Of a stretch of 64,000 nt of DNA, positions 43,544 to 54,253 are shown piece after piece. Source of the DNA: JAEUMD01 sp050246945 (GTDB lineage: Bacteria; Pseudomonadota; Alphaproteobacteria; Rhizobiales; Hyphomicrobiaceae); contig JBFWVC010000006.1 in assembly GCA_050246945.1 (NCBI GenBank), positions 1 to 64,000 on the forward strand. Direction: 5' to 3'. Under the pieces are notes generated by a model. It saw only the letters and a program-made list of their open reading frames with translations, did no database searches and was not told the DNA's origin. Within the stretch, counting starts at the first letter, position 1; every line of letters starts with the position of its first letter. The position numbers and the translations under genes were made by a program.

Positions 43544-44422
43544 CTACCAGACGAGAGCGGGCATAGCGGCGACCGGGCGAGCTGGCGCATCGGCGAAGAG
43601 ACGCACCAGTGATTGCGAATCCAATCCGCCTGCGACGTGAACCCCGCTGGCAATGAAGACCGAGCGGACACCGGCGACGCCTGCGCCGGCGATGTCGGTC
43701 GTCACTCCGTCTCCGATTGCCAGCACGCGGTCGCGGGAGACCTTCGTTCCACGCAACCGCGCCATCACATCGAAGGCCAGTTCGTAGATCGGAGCGAAGG
43801 GTTTGCCCGCGTACCTCACCTTGCCGCCAATCTCCTCGTAGAGAACGGCGATGCCGCCGGCACACCAGACGATCTTGCCGCCACGTTCGACCTTGAGGTC
43901 AGGGTTGGCGCAGATCATCGGCAAATCGCGCGTGCGCGCGTTGCGCAGAAGCTCCCGATAGTCTTCCGGTGTCTCGGTCTCGTCGTCGAACAATCCGGTG
44001 CAAACAATCGCCTCTGCGCCTTCCAGCGGCGTGCATGCGACGCCGGAGCCGGCGAAGATCGGACGGTCGCGCTCTGGACCGAGGTGGAATACAGGCCGGC
44101 CCGCAAAGCCGGAGATCATCGCACGCGCCACGTCACCGGAGGTGAGTATCATGTCATAGGCGCTGTCCGGCACGCCGATGCGGTTCAACTGCTCGACAAC
44201 GCTTGGAGCTGGGCGGGGCGCATTCGACAGGAGTATGACCGTCCCGCCGATCCGGCGGAACGTGGCGCAGGCGCGAGCGGCGTCGAGGAACGGGCGCACT
44301 CCGTTGTGCATCACTCCCCAGATATCGACGAGCCATGCGTCTGTCGCCGCGGCAAGGGGGGCGACAGATGACACGAGCGGAATGTCGCCCTTGGCGGGAG
44401 ACGAAGGATTGTCTTTCTTCAT
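43544..44422 (-). CDS. HAD-type hydrolase, TIGR01459 family
   Basis: A 292-residue HAD class IIA hydrolase. Motif I is DAWLVDIWGVMHNG, where the second Asp of the usual DxD is replaced by a DxW pattern typical of this subgroup; LLSNAPRP is motif II, and AIGDGVTTDIAGAGVAGV is motif IV. YAGKPFAPIYELA supplies the Lys of motif III. The substrate of this alphaproteobacterial family is unknown. The ATG at 44422 is preceded by GGAAG; the longer frame overlaps the next gene. Confidence 0.87.
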   Translation of the reverse strand: MKKDNPSSPAKGDIPLVSSVAPLAAATDAWLVDIWGVMHNGVRPFLDAARACATFRRIGGTVILLSNAPRPAPSVVEQLNRIGVPDSAYDMILTSGDVARAMISGFAGRPVFHLGPERDRPIFAGSGVACTPLEGAEAIVCTGLFDDETETPEDYRELLRNARTRDLPMICANPDLKVERGGKIVWCAGGIAVLYEEIGGKVRYAGKPFAPIYELAFDVMARLRGTKVSRDRVLAIGDGVTTDIAGAGVAGVRSVFIASGVHVAGGLDSQSLVRLFADAPARPVAAMPALVW

Positions 44423-44453
44423 CGCTTCCGTGTGGCTCGGGCTCTCGAAAAAA

Positions 44454-46844
44454 TCAAGCCGCTGCCGGATGCGTGCCCGAAGCTGCCGGTGTCTTGATCT
44501 GGCGCGCGCCGCCGAACAGTCGGCCCTGGCCAAGCCGGACGCCGTAGGCAAACACCTGCTCGCGCTTGGCGTTGTCGTCAATCGCCTCGACCACCGGCTT
44601 GAGGCCGAGGTGCTCCAAATGCTTACAGAGGTCGGCGGCGGGGACGAGAGCGCCAGGCGCCGGCAGGCCGGACAAAAATACGTCTGCGTCGAGCTTCACG
44701 AACTTGAAGCCGGCCTTCGCGAGGATCTCGAAATCCATGTCGAGATCGGTCACGGCGCGCAGCGCAAAGCCGAAACCCAGATCGCGCATCTCGTGGATCA
44801 TGGTCCAGTGCGGCGTGCGAAAACGGCGGGCGTCAGCCTGCGAAAACGTCAAGACGAGCTGACCTGCAAGCTGCAAGTGAGCTTCGTATGCCTCGGCGAA
44901 GGTGGACAGGAAGTCGTCTTCGGTCAGCGACTGGCCGGAGAACGTGGAAAACACGTTGCCCTTCTTGTTGCGCTCCTCAAGGCGGCGCGCGACGTGGGCG
45001 GTGCGCTGCAGACGGACGCAATCGAGCAGCGGGAGGACGCCCGAGGGGCGCTCCGTCTCGACAAGGTCGTCGGGCGAGATCTCAGCGCCGCTTTCGTCGC
45101 GCAGACGCACGGAAACCTCGAAGTGTCGGGCCTGTTGTTTCTCAAGGTCGAGGATGGGCTCCAGAAATACATCGACCCTGCCGGCCTCCAACGCATCGGC
45201 GATGCGTGCGACACGCTCCCCAATCGCTTCGTGGTTGGCCGGCTCACCAACAGGCGCTTCGTCGGCCACGGCGGTCCAAATATCGTCGGCGCTTTCCTCA
45301 GGCCCGGCGGCCTGTGATGGCGCGGCTTGGGGTGCGTCCTCGCCTTGCTGCCCCGGCGCAGCGCGCTTGTCCATCACATTGGGTGCTGCGGGGAGCGGCG
45401 GCGGCATACTGGTCATCGTGGCGATGGGCTGCGCGCGGCGCATCAGAGCTTCGACATCAAGCTCGGGTGGGGCAGGCGTCGCTGGCGCGGGCGGCCGCGT
45501 GGTGGGTGCCGATGCGGCCGCGGACATCCGCCTCTGAGTGGTGGCGCCGGCCTCCTTGTCGCCGGCCATGTCGCTGGCCATGGCCGATGCGGTGTCGGGC
45601 ATGGCCGCATGACGTGTCGCGCGGCTGCCCCGTGCGTTGGTCAGCGGCTCCTGCATGTTGCGGGCGGCCTGACGGAGCGCCCCGACCGAGCGATCCAACG
45701 CCTCATCATCCAACACCTCGCGCGTGCGGGCTGGCGCAAGCTTCTGCGCATCCGCGGAATTGACCTCGTCCGCCAGCCTCTTGATGAGGCCCTGGATCAT
45801 CTCGACGTCGGATTCGCTCGGCGAAAAGCCCTGCTGGCGAGCATCATCGCCCGGCCGGTACGACCACGCGGTTGTCGCGGTCGGCTCAGACGGCATCGCG
45901 GGCGCATCGTCACCGACGGGCGCACCGGCGGGCGCCGATATCTTGGACGTTTCTCCAGACATGCGCTCCGCGACCGCGTCGACGGGTTTCCGGTCGGACT
46001 CGCCGGGCGCTGCAGTCCGCATCGAGAGCGGCGGTGGGAGGTCCTTGCGGTCACCCGCGAGCGGGGCCTCGGCCGCCATGTTGCGGCGCGTGCGGTTGAT
46101 GCGGCCGGTCGACGCTGCCGACTCGCGCGACCCCGGCTCCGGCGCTTGCGCGGTGCTGCTGCCCATTGGCAGTTCGAGTTCTGGACCAAGATCTTCAGCG
46201 GTCTGCGGTCGCATTCCAGGCGTCAGGGGAGCGCGCACGATTTTCTGCATTTGTGGGGCAGTGGGTTCGCGCGGCTCGGAGGCGGCGCCCGCTGCAGATT
46301 CGTCTTCGTATTCATCGCTGCCTTGGGCGACGACCGGCCTTGATTCGGACGGGTGAGGAAGCGACTCTTCAGCAGCCTTTCTTCTGTCCGCCTCGCCCGA
46401 TGCCTTCGCCATAGGCGGCATAGCGGCTGCGACACGCGCCAGTGGATCGGCAAACGGAGCAGCTGAAGGAAGAACAGCAGGGCCAGCCGGCGGCTGCACC
46501 GCCTGCGGCGCACGGCCCGGAGCTGGAGCGGGTGGCATGGGCTGGGGTGCGCGTCCGAACGGGCCGGCGATCTGATTCATACGCGCCACCTCGCCCGTCA
46601 GCCGATCGACCTCGGCGCGCAACTCGTCGAGCTGTTCATGCCGGCGAACAAGTGCATGCAACGTCAACAGTCCAATGTAGAACGCCGCCGCCACGGTCAC
46701 TGCGAGCCAGAAGCTCAACCCGACCTGGGCGACGAGCCCCATACACAAGGCGAGCGTGACAACGGCCATCGCCATCATGATGAAGCCGTCGGCCGCGCGG
46801 CTCTTCTTCCGATTGCGCTGCTCTTTGCTGGTGTCGGTCGCCAT
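44454..46844 (-). CDS. Membrane protein with degenerate EAL domain (TipF-like)
   Basis: A 796-residue protein. Two N-terminal transmembrane helices (about 20-65) are followed by a short coiled coil (RRHEQLDELRAEVDRLTGEV), a long disordered Pro/Ala-rich stretch (about 95-540), and an EAL-like domain (about 548-790). Key phosphodiesterase residues are changed: the EAL signature reads FEVSVRLRD, the DDFGTG loop reads LRAVTDLDM, while FVKLD and VVEAIDD remain. It is therefore probably catalytically inactive. The layout resembles TipF, a c-di-GMP-responsive flagellar factor of Caulobacter. It lies 31 nt upstream of the HAD gene. Confidence 0.82.
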   Translation of the reverse strand: MATDTSKEQRNRKKSRAADGFIMMAMAVVTLALCMGLVAQVGLSFWLAVTVAAAFYIGLLTLHALVRRHEQLDELRAEVDRLTGEVARMNQIAGPFGRAPQPMPPAPAPGRAPQAVQPPAGPAVLPSAAPFADPLARVAAAMPPMAKASGEADRRKAAEESLPHPSESRPVVAQGSDEYEDESAAGAASEPREPTAPQMQKIVRAPLTPGMRPQTAEDLGPELELPMGSSTAQAPEPGSRESAASTGRINRTRRNMAAEAPLAGDRKDLPPPLSMRTAAPGESDRKPVDAVAERMSGETSKISAPAGAPVGDDAPAMPSEPTATTAWSYRPGDDARQQGFSPSESDVEMIQGLIKRLADEVNSADAQKLAPARTREVLDDEALDRSVGALRQAARNMQEPLTNARGSRATRHAAMPDTASAMASDMAGDKEAGATTQRRMSAAASAPTTRPPAPATPAPPELDVEALMRRAQPIATMTSMPPPLPAAPNVMDKRAAPGQQGEDAPQAAPSQAAGPEESADDIWTAVADEAPVGEPANHEAIGERVARIADALEAGRVDVFLEPILDLEKQQARHFEVSVRLRDESGAEISPDDLVETERPSGVLPLLDCVRLQRTAHVARRLEERNKKGNVFSTFSGQSLTEDDFLSTFAEAYEAHLQLAGQLVLTFSQADARRFRTPHWTMIHEMRDLGFGFALRAVTDLDMDFEILAKAGFKFVKLDADVFLSGLPAPGALVPAADLCKHLEHLGLKPVVEAIDDNAKREQVFAYGVRLGQGRLFGGARQIKTPAASGTHPAAA

Positions 46845-47235
46845 GCCTGAAAATACCCCGAGAAGAACGTGAATTTACGGCGCGCCAGCCCGTTGTCATG
46901 CCACACACAGTGCGGACACGGCGCAACGGCTGCCGCCGCGACTTGAGAAACACGCCACCGAATACAAACGAGGACAACCCGACAAGACGCTGGCTCTGTA
47001 ACCCGGAAGGCCTCAGTTCAGGCCCAGCGCCCGTCGAAGCGCATTACGCCCGGAACCGATTCCGATTCGCCTGTCTCAACTGTCCGGAGGTCGGTGGCGG
47101 CGGGCAATGCCAGCAACCGAGCTTTCACCAGATTTCCTCGGTTGCATGGGCGTCTGAATCGGGTTGTTGCTAGAACGCACCGCTTGTCCGACCGATCCTG
47201 TGGGGCCATCGGCGGTGCGGCCATCGACGTTCGCG
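46845..47235. other. Gap between EAL protein and aminotransferase
   Basis: These 390 nt separate two minus-strand genes. No frame has a convincing start or recognisable product, and I see no hairpin with a T-run. The promoter of the EAL protein gene must be here. Confidence 0.5.
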
Positions 47236-48585
47236 TCAGCCCATCTGGGCGATCAGCAAGGCGAGTTTGTCGCGGATCTGGGCGATGTCGTCGGGGCTCG
47301 CAATCAAGGGCGGCGCCACGATCATGGTGTCGGCCCCGACGCGAATGTAGAGATCCTGCTCGTGGTAAGCGCGGTCCATGATGGCGTAGCCGCGCGTGCC
47401 AACTCCGTCCTTCGCAGGAGCCAAGTCTATCCCGCACATCAATCCGATGGGCCGGATATCGAGCACGCCGGGCCCTGACCGCAGCGACAGCATCGCATCG
47501 GCGAAAAGCTCTTCGTGCGCCGCTGCGCGCTCGAAAAGACCCTCGTTTTGGTAGACGTCGAGCGCGGCCAGGGCCGCTGCGGTCGCCAGCGGATGTCCCG
47601 AATAAGTGAAGCCATGGTAGAGCTCGGGCATGTGCTCAGGACCTTCCATATGGGCTTCGTAGAGGGACGAGCGAACAAGCACGCCCGACATCGGGACGGC
47701 ACCATTCGTCACGCCTTTTGCGAACGCGATCATGTCGGGAACGATATCGTAGCGGTCCGACGCGAAGGCGTGGCCAAGGCGGCCGAATGCGGTAATCACC
47801 TCGTCAAATATGAGAAGTATGCCATGCGCCTGCGTGAGGGAGCGCAGGCGCTCCAGATACCCCCTGGGGGGCGGCAGGCAGCCGGTCGAGCCGGCCACCG
47901 GCTCGACGATCACGCCAGCGATATTGGACGGGTCGTGCAACGCAACAATGCGCTCCAACTCGCCGGCCAGATGCGCTCCCCACTCCGGCTCGCCGCGCGA
48001 AAATGCCTGCTGCTCTCTGTCATAGGTGGTGGGGAGGTGATCGACGCCGCCCAGCATTGTTCCAAAAACCTTGCGGTTCGCAGGCATGCCGCCCACCGAA
48101 ATGCCGCCGAAGCCGACGCCGTGATAGCCACGCTCTCGGCCGATGAAGCGGGTGCGCTGCCCCTCACCGCGGCGGCGATGATAGGACAGTGCGATCTTCA
48201 GGGCCGTGTCGATCGCCTCGCTGCCCGAGCAGCCGTAGAAGACATGATCGAGGTCTGCGGGTGCCAACGTTGCCAGACGATGCGAGAGCTCGAAGACGCC
48301 GGGGTGGCCGAACTGGAATGCGGGAGCATAGTCCAGCCTGCCAGCGGCCGACCGTATCGCCGACACGATGTGGGGATGGGCGTGGCCGGCATTGACGCAG
48401 TAGAGGCCGGACGTGGCATCGATGACGCGACGGCCGTCCTCCGTCAGATAGTGCATCCCTTCGGCGCCGACGAACATGCGCGGACGCGCCTTGAAGGCCC
48501 GGTTGGCCGTAAAGGGCATCCAATAGGCTTCGAGTGAATTTGGCGGCACGGGGCTCGTTGTGCTCGGCGCGGGGGTGTCCGTCAT
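47236..48585 (-). CDS. Class III aminotransferase (omega-amino acid:pyruvate type)
   Basis: A 449-residue fold-type I PLP enzyme. It begins with NSLEAYWMPFTANRAFKARP, typical of beta-alanine/omega-amino acid:pyruvate aminotransferases. FYGCSGSEAIDTALKIA binds the cofactor phosphate, LLIFDEVITAFGRLG has the conserved Asp, and the PLP lysine lies in IAFAKGVTNGAVPMSG. It would move amino groups from omega-amino acids, beta-alanine or amines to pyruvate. The ATG at 48585 has AAGGAAC upstream; the earlier frame start is less likely. Confidence 0.9.
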   Translation of the reverse strand: MTDTPAPSTTSPVPPNSLEAYWMPFTANRAFKARPRMFVGAEGMHYLTEDGRRVIDATSGLYCVNAGHAHPHIVSAIRSAAGRLDYAPAFQFGHPGVFELSHRLATLAPADLDHVFYGCSGSEAIDTALKIALSYHRRRGEGQRTRFIGRERGYHGVGFGGISVGGMPANRKVFGTMLGGVDHLPTTYDREQQAFSRGEPEWGAHLAGELERIVALHDPSNIAGVIVEPVAGSTGCLPPPRGYLERLRSLTQAHGILLIFDEVITAFGRLGHAFASDRYDIVPDMIAFAKGVTNGAVPMSGVLVRSSLYEAHMEGPEHMPELYHGFTYSGHPLATAAALAALDVYQNEGLFERAAAHEELFADAMLSLRSGPGVLDIRPIGLMCGIDLAPAKDGVGTRGYAIMDRAYHEQDLYIRVGADTMIVAPPLIASPDDIAQIRDKLALLIAQMG

Positions 48586-48854
48586 GGGGGCAGTTCCTTG
48601 TCCGAACCCGGTTCCCAGGATGTCCGGCTGCGATGTTGTAGAAGCGCTCATCTGCGCGGCCATGACTGTGGATAAGCACAGCTACCAGTGGATGACGAAC
48701 GTTTTTTGGCGTGTGCCGCGGTTTGGCCGCAACAGCGCCGCGGCATGACCCCCATGTAAGCGCTTGTTTAGGTCTCGTTAGGCGAATCGGCATGGTAATG
48801 TGTCCGCCGGGCGCCTTCCCTCTAGTCCTGGCGTACGCATAAGGAGAGAGCCCG

Positions 48855-49607
48855 ATGTTCATGAGCGTAGTCACGCATGCACCCAGCGTCCCCGTCTATG
48901 CGGAGCTTGCCGGTGCGCGAGTGCTTATTACCGGGTTGTCGCCCACGTCGGGCGTCGATCTTGCACGCGGATTTGCCGACCACAGGTGCCGGCTCGTCCT
49001 GCAGACAAGTTCCGAAGGTCCCGAGACCGACGCTCTGATGACGCTTCTGGCGGAAGCTGCCGCCGAAGCGCAGATGTTCACGACCGAATTCGGCGACGGC
49101 GATGCCGCAGTGCGATTTGCGCAGGGGCCCGCTCAGACGTTCGGCGGACTGGACGTCGCCATAAACCTCATCGAGGTGACCGCCAGTGACATCGCCGGCC
49201 GCACAACACTCGATCAGATCGAAGATCTCGTTTCGAACAAGCTGCTCGCCTCCACGCTGATGTCGCGCGTGATCGCAAACCGCATGCGACTGACGCTGAC
49301 CGAAGGTTTGATCCTCAACGTGGTGCTGATGACGCCGCCGGTGAACGATGTTGAACAGGCTTTCGCTGGCATTCTGAGGACGGCACTTGCCACCGTCACG
49401 CGCCGCGAGGCCGCACAGTGGGCCGATCAGGCAATCCGCATCAACGCGATCGGACCGCGCGGCGTGATGGACAGCGCACATGGGGGTGCCTGCCTCAGCA
49501 GCGGGCCCGACGTCGCGGCGCTGGCGCTCTATCTTGCCAGCCGCAAGGGGCGACAGCTCACCGGGCATGTGTTCGATGCCGAGCGGGCCGCGGTTGTGGG
49601 GTGCTGA
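48855..49607 (+). CDS. SDR-fold protein lacking the catalytic Tyr and Lys
   Basis: A 250-residue Rossmann protein of short-chain dehydrogenase type. The N-terminal glycine motif is altered (VLITGLSPTSGVDLARGF), and GGLDVAINLIE corresponds to the NNAG region. Where the YxxxK catalytic pair is expected, the sequence has Phe170 and Leu174 (QAFAGILRTALA), although the following RINAIGPRGV is typical. It is therefore unlikely to be an active dehydrogenase and may bind a nucleotide or partner. AAGGAGAGAG precedes the ATG. It is divergent from the aminotransferase. Confidence 0.8.
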   Translation: MFMSVVTHAPSVPVYAELAGARVLITGLSPTSGVDLARGFADHRCRLVLQTSSEGPETDALMTLLAEAAAEAQMFTTEFGDGDAAVRFAQGPAQTFGGLDVAINLIEVTASDIAGRTTLDQIEDLVSNKLLASTLMSRVIANRMRLTLTEGLILNVVLMTPPVNDVEQAFAGILRTALATVTRREAAQWADQAIRINAIGPRGVMDSAHGGACLSSGPDVAALALYLASRKGRQLTGHVFDAERAAVVGC

Positions 49608-49790
49608 TCCGGACTGATCGGTTCCCCTCTGCCAGCCGGCGCAACACGATCAGGCGGGTATACGAGAAGGCCCGGCACCAGACGGTGACCAGGCCTTACT
49701 GTTCGGTCCCGGTGCGCGAGCAGAACCCGGCGGCTGGACCCTTCGTCATGATTCGTGGAAACATGCACGCGATCCAGCCCTCCGTTTTGT

Positions 49791-49895
49791 GCATGTCGTT
49801 TTCGCAAAACCGCTGCACACTTCAACTAAACATGCTCCCTCCTCTTTGAGCATGTCCTTCACGCTGAACCGCTGCACACTTCAACTAAACATGCT
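49791..49895. repeat. Two dispersed palindromes, hybrid A/B and B
   Basis: The first unit (49791-49837) begins GCATGTCG and CGCAAAACC like the tandem units at 20351, but ends ACTTCAACTAAACATGC like subtype B. The second (49848-49895) is subtype B with arms AGCATGT/ACATGCT. Both share the core ACCGCTGCACACTTCAACT. They lie between the convergent SDR-like and ppk2 genes, just after the ppk2 stop codon, where they could form transcript ends. Confidence 0.85.
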
Positions 49896-49903
49896 GTGGC
49901 GCG

Positions 49904-50935
49904 TCAGCCCTTGTTGTTGCTGCGGCGCTTTTCGGGCGGCAGGGTCTTGCCAAGGATGTGCTCGTCGCGGCCGATGACATGTGCGGAGGAGCCGACGATC
50001 AGCGGATCGGGGCCGCGCACCACATGACGGTTCTTGTTGGGGTATTCGAGCGTGGAAAGGAAGTGTTGCATGCAGTTCAATCGTGCGCGCTTCTTGTCGT
50101 CCGACTTGACGATGGTCCACGGCGCATCCGCAGTGTCAGTGTAGAAGAACATTGCCTCTTTCGCCTCGGTGTAGGCGTCCCACTTGTCGAGCGAAGCCTT
50201 GTCGATCGGTGAAAGCTTCCACTGCTTCAGCGGATCATGCTCGCGCGAAGCAAAGCGGCGGCGCTGTTCTTCCTGCGTCACCGAAAACCAGTACTTGTAG
50301 AGGCGGATGCCAGTGCGCACGAGCATGCGTTCGATTTCCGGGCATTCGCGCATGAACTCCAGGTAATCGTTGGGCGTGCAGAAGTTCATGACGCGCTCGA
50401 CGCCGGCGCGGTTGTACCAGGAGCGGTCGAAGAACAGGATTTCGCCCGCTGACGGCAGATGCGTGATGTAGCGCTGGAAGTACCACTGCGTCTTTTCGCG
50501 CTCCGACGGCTTTTCCAGCGCGATGACCTTGGCGCCGCGCGGATTAAGGTGCTCGGTGAAGCGCTTGATGGTGCCGCCCTTGCCAGCCGCATCGCGCCCC
50601 TCGAAGATCATGACAATGCGTTCGCCCGTATCCTTGACCCAGGCCTGAACCTTGAGGAGTTCGGTCTGGAGCGCTTCGAGATGCTCCTCGTACTCCCTCA
50701 TCTTCAACTTCGTCTTGTAGGGATACTCTCCCGTTTCGAAGGCATGGCGGATCGCCTCCGGGTTGTGGCGCATCTCCGAGAGCGCGTGGCGGCGATTCTC
50801 GGTTGAGCCGTCGGGCGTTGCCGGTGGTGAGGCGTCTCCGCCATTGGCATTCACGCGCTCGGCGCCTTGAGCGTTTGCGACCGGTGGGACTGGGGTATCG
50901 GCCGGAGCCGGCTTCTGTTTCTCAGGTGCTGACAT
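49904..50935 (-). CDS. ppk2: Polyphosphate kinase 2
   Basis: A 343-residue PPK2 of the single-domain class, which transfers phosphate between polyphosphate and nucleoside diphosphates. Walker A is GRDAAGKGG (113-121), followed by FTEHLNPRGAKVIAL, and Walker B and lid residues lie in ILFFDRSWYNRAGVE. The first 50 residues are a disordered Pro/Ala-rich extension. A BLUF photoreceptor gene lies 256 nt upstream on the same strand. Direction of the reaction in the cell cannot be told. Confidence 0.94.
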   Translation of the reverse strand: MSAPEKQKPAPADTPVPPVANAQGAERVNANGGDASPPATPDGSTENRRHALSEMRHNPEAIRHAFETGEYPYKTKLKMREYEEHLEALQTELLKVQAWVKDTGERIVMIFEGRDAAGKGGTIKRFTEHLNPRGAKVIALEKPSEREKTQWYFQRYITHLPSAGEILFFDRSWYNRAGVERVMNFCTPNDYLEFMRECPEIERMLVRTGIRLYKYWFSVTQEEQRRRFASREHDPLKQWKLSPIDKASLDKWDAYTEAKEAMFFYTDTADAPWTIVKSDDKKRARLNCMQHFLSTLEYPNKNRHVVRGPDPLIVGSSAHVIGRDEHILGKTLPPEKRRSNNKG

Positions 50936-51191
50936 GCTGAGGTTTCCTCTCCGGATTTCATCGATTTATTGGCGCGTTATTGGCGCAACGGCCCGCTGCG
51001 TCCTGGCATTCTGCCTTCGACTGCAACACCGGCGACCCATCCCGTCACATGACGGAATAGTGACAGAGGGCCCAGCTGGCAGTTTGATCCAAATCAATTT
51101 CTCGACCATGGGCTGAGGGAACGCGCCTGTCGGGTGGCATTGCTTCAGCAAGCCGCGTTCGGTCGCCGAGCCGCATGCGCGGCTTCCAGCT

Positions 51192-51596
51192 TCACGCCAG
51201 TGATTTGAAGTTGGTGAACAACCGCGAAACCTCGGGGTCCGCGTTGCTGAGCAATTCCGGCGAAAGGCCATTACAGGCCAACAGTTTATCGGGCAATTCA
51301 GCGAGCTGCGCATGGGTCAGTCGCATGCTCCATTCAGGGAAGGAGCGTCGGGAGATCGGCTGCTGCGAGATGACAATAACGCCGGTGTAGCGTTTGTCTC
51401 TAACGATCGACGTCATAACGTCCTTGACGTCTTCGGCTTTTCCCTCCAGCGCCTGCATGAAGTTGCGGCCATTGAAGGCCAGCAAACCTGTAATCCCTTG
51501 CCTAAGATTGCGGACCTGAGCCTGGGCCAGCAGGGCATCAAGGTCGGATGCGGTTAGACTCACGTCAGCCGTGCTGACATAAACAATGCGGATCAT
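51192..51596 (-). CDS. Short BLUF-domain blue-light photoreceptor
   Basis: A 134-residue stand-alone BLUF protein that binds FAD. All key residues are present at canonical spacing relative to AppA: Tyr6, Asn30, Gln48, Trp89 and Met91. The N-terminus is MIRIVYVSTADVSLTASDL, and NFMQALEGK carries the Gln. The C-terminal 35 residues form the usual two-helix cap and no output domain is attached, so signalling must go through a partner protein. It lies upstream of ppk2 on the same strand; a link is only positional. Confidence 0.93.
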   Translation of the reverse strand: MIRIVYVSTADVSLTASDLDALLAQAQVRNLRQGITGLLAFNGRNFMQALEGKAEDVKDVMTSIVRDKRYTGVIVISQQPISRRSFPEWSMRLTHAQLAELPDKLLACNGLSPELLSNADPEVSRLFTNFKSLA

Positions 51597-51795
51597 TCTT
51601 AACTTCGCTACCCACCCAGATAATCTGTCAGCACACCATTAAATCTTTTTGCTGATTTTTCAATATTGGGCATCCGCCTACGCCGGTGTCAGTTCATCTG
51701 TCAACCCGCAAACGAATTTTTGCGGCACGGTACAAGTGCGACCCGGCGGTCGCATTCTGGCGGCGCCTACAATCACACCCTGCCGTCCAGGTCCC

Positions 51796-51824
51796 TTGAC
51801 AGGATTCCCGACCCGCCCTATCTG
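51796..51824 (+). promoter_or_regulatory. Sigma-70 promoter of groESL
   Basis: TTGACA (51796-51801) is a perfect -35 element, followed after 17 nt by TATCTG (51819-51824) as a -10 element. Transcription would begin near 51831, just before the CIRCE element, the expected arrangement for HrcA repression. Confidence 0.7.
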
Positions 51825-51837
51825 TCCCGCAGCTTGG

Positions 51838-51864
51838 CTGGCACTCCCTCCCCTTTAGTGCTAA
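51838..51864. promoter_or_regulatory. CIRCE operator (HrcA site)
   Basis: CTGGCACTC-N9-TAGTGCTAA matches the CIRCE consensus TTAGCACTC-N9-GAGTGCTAA at 15 of 18 positions with the exact 9-nt spacing. It lies 74 nt before the groES ATG, immediately downstream of the predicted start of transcription. HrcA, a heat-shock repressor, should bind here; its gene is not in the window. Confidence 0.85.
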
Positions 51865-51938
51865 CAGGCATAAAATCCTACCTTTGAGAGAAACTTGGCC
51901 CGGGCACCCGCCCCGGCCCTCAACGGAGCAGAATTCGC

Positions 51939-52229
51939 ATGAAGTTCCGCCCCCTCCACGATCGCGTTGTCGTCAAGCGCGCCGACGCCGAGACGAAAAC
52001 CGCTGGTGGCATCATCATCCCCGATACGGCAGGTGAGAAGCCGCAGCAGGGTGAAATCGTTGCAGTGGGCCCAGGCGCCCGCGACGAAACCGGCAAGATC
52101 GTCGCCCTCGACGTCAAGAAGGGTGACAAGGTGCTGTTCGGCAAGTGGTCAGGCACCGAGGTCAAGATCGATGGCCAGGATCTCCTCATCATGAAGGAGA
52201 GCGACATCATGGGCGTGCTCGACAAATAA
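51939..52229 (+). CDS. groS: Co-chaperonin GroES
   Basis: A 96-residue co-chaperonin that caps the GroEL ring. It begins KFRPLHDRVVVKRADAETKT, has the mobile-loop region TAGGIIIPDTAGEKPQQGEI, and ends LLIMKESDIMGVL. CGGAG precedes the ATG, and groEL follows after 55 nt. Expression is probably controlled by HrcA through the CIRCE element. Confidence 0.98.
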   Translation: MKFRPLHDRVVVKRADAETKTAGGIIIPDTAGEKPQQGEIVAVGPGARDETGKIVALDVKKGDKVLFGKWSGTEVKIDGQDLLIMKESDIMGVLDK

Positions 52230-52284
52230 GTCGGCCGCCCATTTCCGTTTCCCCCCTCATTCAATTTCGCAGGAGCTTAGCCAG

Positions 52285-53931
<1,647 letters not shown>

Positions 53932-53957
53932 GTCCAGCCTCCACTGCTGAAATTCGG

Positions 53958-53990
53958 AAGGGCGGCACACGTGAGCCGCCCTTTCGCTTT
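53958..53990 (+). terminator. Terminator after groEL
   Basis: AAGGGCGGC (53958-53966) pairs perfectly with GCCGCCCTT (53975-53983), a 9-bp stem with an 8-nt loop, followed by a broken T-tract (TTTCGCTTTC). It lies 26 nt after the groEL stop. Confidence 0.8.
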
Positions 53991-54253
53991 CAACAAACAG
54001 TGGTATGAACGCGGCAACCTTACTCTACCTTGATGGCTGAGGTCATGGCGAGTTTGCGTTGCGCTTGCGCGCACTCGGCCAGAAAGGCATAAGCCCGTGT
54101 CATCCACGGACCTGGCCCGAGGATCGATCGCGCAGCAAAATCGAGTGGTTTGCGCGACACAACATGGCAACGCCTGCCAGCACGCCCAGCGCCGCGTCCG
54201 CAGCTGCCTGGGTCCTCGTGACAAGGACGGGGATGACACCGATAGAGTTGTAG
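53991..54253. other. Gap between groEL terminator and prfC
   Basis: About 260 nt. On the minus strand two overlapping frames look protein-like: one, from an ATG at 54294 with a hydrophobic VIYNSIGVIPVLV stretch, and a second in another frame ending ECAQAQRKLAMTSAIKVE at 54020. They could be halves of a frameshifted short gene antisense to the start of prfC, but I cannot support this further. Confidence 0.25.

Larger units (their letters stand above)
51597..51938. other. Gap between BLUF gene and groESL
   Basis: This 342-nt divergent region holds the groES promoter at 51796-51824 and CIRCE operator at 51838-51864. The part next to the BLUF gene (51600-51690) is AT-rich and presumably contains its promoter. 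No gene is seen. Confidence 0.6.
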
